Assembly (NCBI GenBank): GCA_022866185.1
Contig: JALHUG010000203.1
Coordinates: 1-6,155, forward strand
Direction: 5' to 3'
DNA length: 6,155 bases
Origin: Dehalococcoidia bacterium
GTDB lineage: Bacteria > Chloroflexota > Dehalococcoidia > SM23-28-2
Part shown: in pieces, positions 1 to 4,668 of the stretch
How positions within the stretch are numbered: position 1 is the first letter of the stretch
Layout: every line of letters starts with the position of its first letter
The notes under the pieces: model-generated
Seen by the model: the letters and a program-made list of their open reading frames with translations, nothing else
Database searches by the model: none
What the model was told of the DNA's origin: nothing
Translations under genes and position numbers: made by a program

Positions 1-116
1 ACGTCAACGGCGAGGACGTGCGCTTCCTCCAGGGCCTGGCCACCCCCCTCAAGGACGGCGACGAGGTGAGCATCGTGCCGGCGGTGGCCGGGGGTGGGAG
101 AAAGGCATGGCCGTAA
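1..116 (+). CDS. MoaD/ThiS-family ubiquitin-like sulfur carrier (CysO-like), 5' end missing
   Basis: Only the last 37 codons are present, read from base 3 to the TAA at 114-116. The visible protein has the C-terminal half of a MoaD/ThiS beta-grasp fold: a short strand, then TPLKDGDEVSIVPAVAGG. In this family the terminal Gly-Gly is adenylylated by an E1-like enzyme and converted to a thiocarboxylate that donates sulfur. Here Gly-Gly is not terminal: the protein continues as GRKAWP before the stop, so it would need trimming or act differently. About 21 of 32 aligned residues match the ubiquitin-like domain of the next gene, so the two look like tandem duplicates. It overlaps that gene by 10 bases. 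Its neighbours (E1-like, CysM, JAMM peptidase) make a cysteine-biosynthesis carrier like mycobacterial CysO more likely than a molybdopterin subunit. The family call is firm; the CysO role is inferred from context. Confidence 0.8.
   Translation, partial: VNGEDVRFLQGLATPLKDGDEVSIVPAVAGGGRKAWP
96..100 (+). promoter_or_regulatory. Ribosome binding site of the Ubl-E1 fusion gene
   Basis: GGGAG lies 6 bases before the ATG at 107 and inside the last codons of the upstream carrier gene. With the 10-base overlap, it points to coupled translation of the free carrier and the E1 fusion, and supports 107 as a true start rather than the two genes being one continuous protein. Confidence 0.55.
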
Positions 117-1213
117 CCGTCTACATACCGGCACCATTCCGCCGAGTCACGGGCAACCGCAGCTACGTGGATGGCCACGGCCAGACGGTGGGCGAGCTCC
201 TGGAGGACCTGCGGACTCGCTACCCTGCCCTGGGCGACATGCTCCAGGACGAAACGGGCGAGATCCCGGCCCACATCAACATCTACGTCAACAATCAGGA
301 CGTTCACAGCCTTCAGGGGAAAGCGACCCCTTTGAACGATGGCGATGAGGTGGCGGTGATCCCGGCCATCGCTGGCGGCCAGGGCCTCAGCTCGGATCAG
401 CTGCAGCGCTACTCTCGCCAGATCATGATCCCCCAGGTGGGGGAGGCCGGCCAGCGCACGCTGCTGGATGCCAAGGTGCTCGTCGTGGGCGCCGGCGGTC
501 TGGGCTCGCCGGCGGCGATATACCTGGCCGCGGCTGGCGTGGGCACCCTGGGCATCGTCGACAACGACGCGCTGGAGCTTTCCAACCTCCAGCGCCAGAT
601 CCTCCACCACACTCCTGATGTCGGGCGGCCGAAGGTGGAGTCAGCCCAGGAAACGATCGCCCGCTATAACCCCGACGTGCGGGTCATCCCTCACAGATTG
701 CGTTTCACTGCAGCCAATGCCCTGGAGATCGTCGCCCAGTACGATATCGTAGTGGGTGCGGTGGACAATTTCGCCACTCGCTACCTGCTGAACGACGCCT
801 GCTACCTGGCGGGCAAACCCTACATAGACGGTGGCGTCTTCCTGTTCGAGGGGCAGGTGAGCGTGTTCATCCCCGGCCGCGGCTGCTACCGCTGCCTCTT
901 CCCAGCGCCACCGCCCACGGGGGTGGTGCCCAGCCCGTCCCAGGTTGGCCTTCTGGGGGCTCTGCCGGGGGTTATCGGCGTCATCGAGGCCTTCGAGGTC
1001 CTGAAGCTCATCCTGGGCCTCGGCGAATCGCTGTGCGGGCGGCTCCTCATCTTCGACGCTCTGACCATGGAGTTCCGCCAGGTGAGGACTCGCCGCGACC
1101 CCCAGTGCCCGCTTTGCGGCGATGCCCCCACCATCCATGAGCTCGGCGACTACGAAGCCTTCTCCCTCTCGGCTCTAGCTGGGCATGACGCGGGCCAGAA
1201 GGAGGCGGTATGA
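107..1213 (+). CDS. moeB: Ubiquitin-like domain fused to MoeB/MoeZ/ThiF-type E1-like adenylyltransferase
   Basis: 368 residues in two parts. Residues 1-91 are a complete MoaD/ThiS-like beta-grasp domain ending in Gly90-Gly91. Residues 97-337 are an E1-like enzyme of the MoeB/ThiF/HesA family, which adenylates the C-terminal glycine of sulfur carriers. Visible E1 features are the ATP-binding GAGGLG loop (128-133), acidic Asp152/Asp154, the arginine finger Arg163 in NLQRQ, Lys176, Asp220 in VDNFATR, and two zinc Cys pairs (260/263 and 334/337). Relatives usually have a VPSC motif carrying the catalytic cysteine; here it reads VPSP (residues 274-277), so that cysteine is absent. No rhodanese domain follows, unlike mycobacterial MoeZ. 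The ATG at 107 has a GGGAG ribosome site 6 bases upstream, inside the end of the previous gene. The likely role is to activate the free carrier, its own fused domain, or both. Family assignment is secure; substrate choice is inferred. Confidence 0.88.
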   Translation: MAVTVYIPAPFRRVTGNRSYVDGHGQTVGELLEDLRTRYPALGDMLQDETGEIPAHINIYVNNQDVHSLQGKATPLNDGDEVAVIPAIAGGQGLSSDQLQRYSRQIMIPQVGEAGQRTLLDAKVLVVGAGGLGSPAAIYLAAAGVGTLGIVDNDALELSNLQRQILHHTPDVGRPKVESAQETIARYNPDVRVIPHRLRFTAANALEIVAQYDIVVGAVDNFATRYLLNDACYLAGKPYIDGGVFLFEGQVSVFIPGRGCYRCLFPAPPPTGVVPSPSQVGLLGALPGVIGVIEAFEVLKLILGLGESLCGRLLIFDALTMEFRQVRTRRDPQCPLCGDAPTIHELGDYEAFSLSALAGHDAGQKEAV

Positions 1214-1278
1214 TCAGCCAGGTGCGGCTTATTGCTGCTCTCCAGCGATTGGTGGGGAGTACCTAATAGGAAAGGGGC

Positions 1279-2172
1279 ATGCTCTACTCCGGCATTCTGG
1301 ACGCCATCGGCGATACGCCCCTGGTAGAGCTGCGGAACGTCAGCCCCAATCCGCGGGTGCGCATCTTTGCCAAGCTGGAGGGGCAGAACCCTGGCGGTAG
1401 CCTCAAGGACCGCATCGCCCACTACATGATCAAGGCGGCTGAGGAGAGCGGCGAGCTGACGCATGACCGAATTATCCTGGAGGCCACCAGCGGCAACACA
1501 GGCATCGGCCTGGCCATGATCGGCATCGTCAAGAGGTACAAGGTCAAGGTGGTGATGCCCGACAACGTCAGCCAGGAGAGAACGAGGCTCTTGCAGGCCT
1601 TCAGAGCGGACATCGTCTACTCGGAAGGAGCCCTCGGCACCAACGGGGCCATCCAGATGGCTCTGAGGATGGTGGAGGAAGACGGCCGCTACTACATGCC
1701 CTTCCAGTTCGGCAACGAAAACAACCCCCGCGCCCACTACGAGACCACCGGCCCCGAGATCCTGCGCGACCTGCCCGACCTGGACGTGTTCGTGGCCGGG
1801 CTGGGGACGGGTGGCACCCTTACGGGAGTGGGCCGGCGCCTTAAGGAGCACAACCCCAACATCAGGATCATCGCGACGCTGCCCCCTCTGGGCGACCTGG
1901 TGCAGGGCCTGCGCAGCCTGGAAGAGGGGTTCGTGCCGCCGGTGCTGGACGAGTCGCTGCTCGATGACCGCCTGGTAGTGGACTCGCGCACCTCCTTCGC
2001 TGCCGCCAACGAACTGCTCCAGAAGGAGGGCATCTTCGCTGGCATCTCCTCGGGGGCCGTCCTGCACACCGCTCAGCGCGTCGCCGAGCAGATGGAGCAG
2101 GGCAAGATCGTCGCCCTTCTGGCCGACGGCGGCTGGAAGTACCTGTCCATGCCTCTAGACCACGGGCTGTAG
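1279..2172 (+). CDS. cysM: PLP-dependent cysteine synthase, CysM type (probably O-phosphoserine / carrier-thiocarboxylate dependent)
   Basis: 297 residues of the fold-type II PLP family (cysteine synthase / cystathionine beta-synthase). The PLP lysine is Lys43 in NPGGSLKDR, the substrate loop is TSGNTG (70-75), the phosphate-binding glycine loop is GTGGT (176-180), and Ser258 in ISSGA faces the pyridine nitrogen. The enzyme forms an aminoacrylate that accepts sulfide or a carrier thiocarboxylate to give cysteine. Residues 210-219 (GLRSLEEGFV) resemble the stretch of M. tuberculosis CysM that carries Arg220, which selects O-phosphoserine; Arg212 here is the counterpart. The C-terminal GWKYLS also matches that enzyme, but the protein stops seven residues later, lacking the longer active-site tail. 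The usual EP pair before the specificity loop reads LP (201-202). It follows the E1 gene by 65 bases and has a purine-rich ribosome site (1269-1277). The fold is certain; phosphoserine preference is inferred from Arg212 and the neighbours. Confidence 0.92.
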   Translation: MLYSGILDAIGDTPLVELRNVSPNPRVRIFAKLEGQNPGGSLKDRIAHYMIKAAEESGELTHDRIILEATSGNTGIGLAMIGIVKRYKVKVVMPDNVSQERTRLLQAFRADIVYSEGALGTNGAIQMALRMVEEDGRYYMPFQFGNENNPRAHYETTGPEILRDLPDLDVFVAGLGTGGTLTGVGRRLKEHNPNIRIIATLPPLGDLVQGLRSLEEGFVPPVLDESLLDDRLVVDSRTSFAAANELLQKEGIFAGISSGAVLHTAQRVAEQMEQGKIVALLADGGWKYLSMPLDHGL

Positions 2173-2211
2173 GGAACTGGCGGCGGACGGCGAGAGCAGG
2201 GTGTGGTAGCC

Positions 2212-2613
2212 ATGTTCACCATTGAGCAGCACTACATCGATGAGATGGTCGCCCACGCCCGCCAGGAGGCGCCTCTCGAGTGCTGTGGCGTCCTGGGCGG
2301 CAAGGGTGGGCGCGTCCTTAGACTCTATCAGGCCACCAACGCGGAGCACAGCCGCTATCGCTACAACATCGACTCCCAGGAGCTATTCCGCATTAACCGC
2401 GAGTGCGAGGAAAACGGCTGGCAGTTCCTGGCCATCTACCACTCCCATCCCGACGGCGCGGCCTACCCTTCCCCTACCGACATTCGCCTCGCCGCCCTGT
2501 GGCCAGGATCGCTGTACTTCATTGTCTCGCTGAGCAGCCCTGAGAAGCCAGGAGTGCACGCCTTCCGCATCCGGGATGGCGAAGTCACCGAGGAAGAGCT
2601 AAGAATCGTCTAG
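2212..2613 (+). CDS. mec: JAMM/MPN+ (M67) zinc metallopeptidase, Mec-like
   Basis: 133 residues from the ATG at 2212; an in-frame GTG at 2203 would add three residues but is poorly placed. All JAMM catalytic positions are present: Glu23 (PLECCGVLGG), the zinc ligands His77 and His79 (HSHPDG), Ser87 and Asp90, giving the H-x-H-x7-S-x2-D signature. The protein is about as long as mycobacterial Mec and matches its TNAE, YHSH and YPS-TD segments. Mec hydrolyses the bond between the Gly-Gly end of CysO and a newly made cysteine. Related JAMM enzymes in other bacteria trim tails from sulfur-carrier precursors. Both jobs are plausible here, since one neighbouring carrier has a tail after Gly-Gly and the other is fused to its E1. 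It starts 39 bases after cysM. The enzyme class is secure; the exact substrate is inferred. Confidence 0.9.
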   Translation: MFTIEQHYIDEMVAHARQEAPLECCGVLGGKGGRVLRLYQATNAEHSRYRYNIDSQELFRINRECEENGWQFLAIYHSHPDGAAYPSPTDIRLAALWPGSLYFIVSLSSPEKPGVHAFRIRDGEVTEEELRIV

Positions 2614-2636
2614 CATCGCCGAGAGGATGTCGCAGC

Positions 2637-2642
2637 AGGAGG
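2637..2642 (+). promoter_or_regulatory. Ribosome binding site deciding the folP GTG start
   Basis: AGGAGG is the best Shine-Dalgarno match in the 42-base gap after the JAMM gene. It sits 13 bases (11 from the overlapping GGAG) before the GTG at 2656, somewhat long. The only nearby alternative is the ATG at 2722, which would remove the strand preceding the catalytic MGVINISPDSF motif. The GTG is therefore preferred. Confidence 0.5.
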
Positions 2643-2655
2643 AGAAAATAGCGCA

Positions 2656-3492
2656 GTGCCAGTACTAGCTCCCATCGCCATCCGCGACCGCCAGTTCGTC
2701 TGGGGCAGCCGCACCTACGTCATGGGGGTGATCAACATCAGCCCGGACTCCTTCTCGGGCGACGGCCTGGGCCGCGATGTGGACGCGGCGGTGGAGCAGG
2801 GCCGCCGCTTCGAGGCAGAGGGCGCGGACATCCTCGACGTGGGCGGCGAATCCACTCGCCCGGGCTTTCAGCCTGTGTCCGCGGCCGAGGAGGTAGAGCG
2901 GGTTGTACCCGTCATCCGCCGGCTGGTGCGGGAGACGAGCCTGCCCGTCAGCATCGACAGCTCCAAGGTGGAGGTGGCCGAGAGGGCGATCAAAGAGGCG
3001 GGAGCGCACATGATCAACGACATCTGGGGCTTCCGTCAGGACGGGGAGAGGATGGCGCTGCTGGCGGCGGAGACGGGCCTGCCGGCGGTGGTCATGCACA
3101 ACCAGCGCGGTCGCCCCTTTCGCGACGTCATCGGCGACCTCCTGGCGGGATTGGGGGAGAGCCTGCGCATCGCCCGCCAGGCTGGCATCCCCGAGGAGCG
3201 GCTGATCATCGACCCCGGCTTCGGCTTCGGCTGGAACGAAGAGCAGAACCTGGAGATGCTTCGCCGCCTGGGCGAGCTGCGCGTCCTCGGTCGACCCATC
3301 CTAATCGGCACCTCTCGCAAGTCCACCATCGGCAAGGTGCTAGACCTGCCGGAGCACGAGCGGCTGGAGGGCACGGCGGCCACCGTGGCCATCGCCATCG
3401 CCAACGGCGCCGACATCGTTCGAGTGCACGACGTGAAGGCGATGGTTCGCGTAGCCCGCATGACCGACGCCATCGTGCGGGCCCGGGACTAG
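2656..3492 (+). CDS. folP: Dihydropteroate synthase
   Basis: 278 residues, a normal length for the family, starting at GTG. The enzyme joins 6-hydroxymethyl-dihydropterin pyrophosphate to p-aminobenzoate, giving dihydropteroate in cytosolic folate synthesis. The TIM-barrel motifs appear in order: MGVINISPDSFSGDG (23-37), the pyrophosphate and pABA loop DVGGESTRPG (61-70), SIDSSK (99-104), NDIWG (121-125), VMHNQRGRP (146-154), the pterin-binding IDPGFGFGW (185-193), GTSRKS (218-223) and RVHDV (256-260) with the phosphate-binding Arg256 and His258. The first motif has Ser for the common Thr and GDG for the usual DGG, a variant I associate with Chloroflexota. folK follows after 9 bases, so the two consecutive pathway steps are encoded together. 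No folB or folE is seen. I am confident of this call. Confidence 0.96.
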   Translation: MPVLAPIAIRDRQFVWGSRTYVMGVINISPDSFSGDGLGRDVDAAVEQGRRFEAEGADILDVGGESTRPGFQPVSAAEEVERVVPVIRRLVRETSLPVSIDSSKVEVAERAIKEAGAHMINDIWGFRQDGERMALLAAETGLPAVVMHNQRGRPFRDVIGDLLAGLGESLRIARQAGIPEERLIIDPGFGFGWNEEQNLEMLRRLGELRVLGRPILIGTSRKSTIGKVLDLPEHERLEGTAATVAIAIANGADIVRVHDVKAMVRVARMTDAIVRARD

Positions 3493-3501
3493 CGCCCGGC
3501 G

Positions 3502-4047
3502 ATGGTCAGTCTGGCCGCCACTGTCTACCTGGGCCTGGGGGCCAACGTGGGCGATCGCCTGGCCAACCTGCGGATGGCCCTGGCCCGCCTGCAAACGCTG
3601 GCCCGCCTGGAGGAGGTATCCTCTCTCTATGAGACGCAGCCGCAGGGGGTGAGCGACCAGCCCCTGTTCCTGAACGCCGTCTGCCGCGTCACCACCGGCC
3701 TGGAGCCTCAAGCCCTGCTGCGCTTCCTTAAGAACCTGGAGTGGGAGATCGGCCGCCGACCGGGCGGGCAAACATGGGGGCCGCGGCCCATCGATCTGGA
3801 CATCCTCCTCTATGATGACCGAGTGGTGGATGCCCCCGAGCTGAAGGTTCCCCATCCGCGCCTGGCCGAAAGGGCCTTCGTCCTAGTGCCCCTGGCCGAG
3901 CTGACACCCGAACTGCGCCATCCGCTGCTGGGAAACACAACGAAGGAGCTTCTGGCGTCGGTGGGGCAAGAGGGGGTAAAGAGAATAGCTCCCGCGGGCT
4001 GGGAGAAGGGTGAGGGAAACGAGGGGACGGCGGGAGCCCGGTTTTAG
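3502..4047 (+). CDS. folK: 6-hydroxymethyl-7,8-dihydropterin pyrophosphokinase (HPPK)
   Basis: 181 residues. HPPK transfers pyrophosphate from ATP to 6-hydroxymethyl-dihydropterin, making the substrate of FolP encoded just upstream. The family hallmarks are YLGLGANVGDR (9-19), SSLYETQP (40-47), FLNAV (56-60) and the signature WGPRPIDLDILLY (92-104) with catalytic Arg95 and the Mg-binding Asp98 and Asp100. The later VPHPRLAERAFVLVPLAE segment is also typical. The ATG at 3502 has no clear Shine-Dalgarno sequence and lies 9 bases after the folP stop, so translation is probably coupled. The last 17 or so residues (after KRIAP) are Gly/Glu-rich low-complexity sequence unlike the family and lie over a G-rich, possibly inserted segment. 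The stop overlaps the stop of the gene on the opposite strand. Confidence 0.95.
   Translation: MVSLAATVYLGLGANVGDRLANLRMALARLQTLARLEEVSSLYETQPQGVSDQPLFLNAVCRVTTGLEPQALLRFLKNLEWEIGRRPGGQTWGPRPIDLDILLYDDRVVDAPELKVPHPRLAERAFVLVPLAELTPELRHPLLGNTTKELLASVGQEGVKRIAPAGWEKGEGNEGTAGARF
3996..4016 (+). other. Possible G-quadruplex motif at the 3' end of folK
   Basis: Four GGG runs at 3996-3998, 4001-4003, 4008-4010 and 4014-4016 are separated by loops of 2, 4 and 3 bases, a textbook G3 quadruplex pattern on the coding strand, so it would also be present in the mRNA. It lies in the low-complexity tail of folK, about 30 bases from the convergent gene end. Whether it folds in the cell is unknown, and the genome's high GC content raises the chance background. 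Confidence 0.4.
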
Positions 4048-4271
4048 GGAATAGCTTCTCCCTCCTCCTCCAACCCCTCCTCCAGCTCGCTCTCAGTGGT
4101 GAACATCGTCCAGCCAATCCAGAAGGCGAAGGCAGAGATAGCAGCGAGAGCGGCCATCACCGGTAGAGCCACCGCCATGTAGCTACGCCTGGCGACAGCC
4201 CAGAGGAAGATCATCATCTGGAGGACAGCACCCGCCATGAGCAGGACGCCCGTCGTTTGTGGTCGTTCCAT
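4044..4271 (-). CDS. Small two-helix membrane protein of unknown function
   Basis: 75 residues. I do not recognise a family. Two hydrophobic stretches are clear: roughly residues 8-27 and 32-57, separated by a short ARRSY turn. By the positive-inside rule that turn would face the cytoplasm, with both ends outside. The C-terminal 16 residues are strongly acidic (ESELEEGLEEEGEAIP). The start is well supported: GGGAGG (plus-strand 4281-4286) lies 9 bases before the ATG at 4271. The gene follows the Trm112-like gene by 46 bases on the same strand and probably shares its promoter. Its TAA overlaps the folK TAG on the other strand. It looks real because of the ribosome site and coherent membrane pattern, but no function can be assigned. 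Confidence 0.72.
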   Translation of the reverse strand: MERPQTTGVLLMAGAVLQMMIFLWAVARRSYMAVALPVMAALAAISAFAFWIGWTMFTTESELEEGLEEEGEAIP

Positions 4272-4280
4272 CGTTTGACA

Positions 4281-4286
4281 CCTCCC
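4281..4286 (-). promoter_or_regulatory. Strong ribosome binding site for the small membrane protein
   Basis: On the minus strand this reads GGGAGG, 9 bases upstream of the ATG at 4271. It is among the best Shine-Dalgarno matches in the window and is the main argument that the 75-residue reading frame is a real gene. Confidence 0.65.
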
Positions 4287-4317
4287 AACGTCACATCCAG
4301 TAGGCCGTGCCCTCGCG

Positions 4318-4500
4318 CTATCCCCGCAACTCCGGGGGGAGAAGATTGGGGATGGAGTCGACGATGGGGTAGCGCTGAGAGCACTTGGGGCAGAAGAGAG
4401 AGCCGCTGATAACCTCTGCCTCCTTTTCCTCTTCCACCGTAAGCTCGAGGGGGCCTTTGCAGAGGGGACAGGCCAGAATCTCCATCAGGTCTTTTCGCAT
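4318..4500 (-). CDS. Trm112/UPF0434 (YcaR-like) zinc-ribbon protein
   Basis: 60 residues from the ATG at 4500. The pattern is that of the Trm112/UPF0434 family: a short N-terminal helix (MRKDLMEILAC), a first Cys pair (CPLC, 11-14), a charged strand region, a second Cys pair (CPKC, 37-40) and the closing RYPIVDSIPNLLP. In eukaryotes and archaea Trm112 is a zinc-binding activator of RNA and protein methyltransferases. Bacterial members are widespread but their partners are poorly defined, and none is visible nearby. Upstream in-frame codons reach 4557, but that start would fall inside the promoter -35 box, whereas 4500 has GGAG (plus-strand 4508-4511) 7 bases before it. It is the first gene of a two-gene unit with the membrane protein downstream. 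Confidence 0.88.
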   Translation of the reverse strand: MRKDLMEILACPLCKGPLELTVEEEKEAEVISGSLFCPKCSQRYPIVDSIPNLLPPELRG

Positions 4501-4532
4501 CACCACGCTCCGATCGCTTCTGGACAGCGGCC

Positions 4533-4562
4533 ATTGTAATCTGCCGCCGCCGAGCATGTCAA
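4533..4562 (-). promoter_or_regulatory. Sigma-70-type promoter of the Trm112 / membrane-protein unit
   Basis: Read on the minus strand, TTGACA (4562-4557) matches the -35 consensus at all six positions. After an 18-base spacer, TACAAT (4538-4533) matches the -10 at five of six. Transcription would begin near 4526, leaving a leader of roughly 25 bases that contains GGAG before the ATG at 4500. The box positions, leader length and ribosome site agree with each other. It is the most convincing promoter in the window. Confidence 0.75.
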
Positions 4563-4668
4563 CGAAAGGTGGGGGCTTCGAGACATGCGAGAGATCAGAG
4601 GGTCCATTCTGCGCATGTCCTGCCTAACGGCCGCGGCCGATACATCCCGGCCTTCCTTTCTTGGAGCC

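Noticed and set aside
99..116. Possible -1 frameshift (AGA AAG) joining the free carrier to the fusion gene in a double-carrier protein
   Set aside because: No good slippery heptamer or downstream structure is seen, and the fusion gene has its own GGGAG ribosome site and ATG at 107; a simple overlap explains it.
1232..1269. Promoter-like TTGCTG and TAATAG before cysM
   Set aside because: The spacer is 26 bases, too long for a sigma-70 promoter, and the second box overlaps the ribosome site.
1150..2067. 305-codon open frame on the minus strand across cysM
   Set aside because: It lies antisense to a clearly recognisable cysteine synthase; long open frames in the opposite strand are expected at this GC content and the peptide resembles no family.
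2203..2211. GTG start adding three residues to the JAMM protein
   Set aside because: The ribosome-like AGCAGG would be only 2-3 bases away, while the ATG at 2212 has better spacing and fits the family's N-terminus.
4030..4062. Rho-independent terminator between folK and the membrane-protein gene
   Set aside because: Possible stems (3988-3995 with 4030-4037, or 3995-4000 with 4035-4040) have 34-base loops and only a four-base T run; too weak to annotate.
4501..4557. Longer N-terminus for the Trm112-like protein
   Set aside because: Those codons overlap the -10 and -35 boxes and the extra residues have no counterpart in the family.
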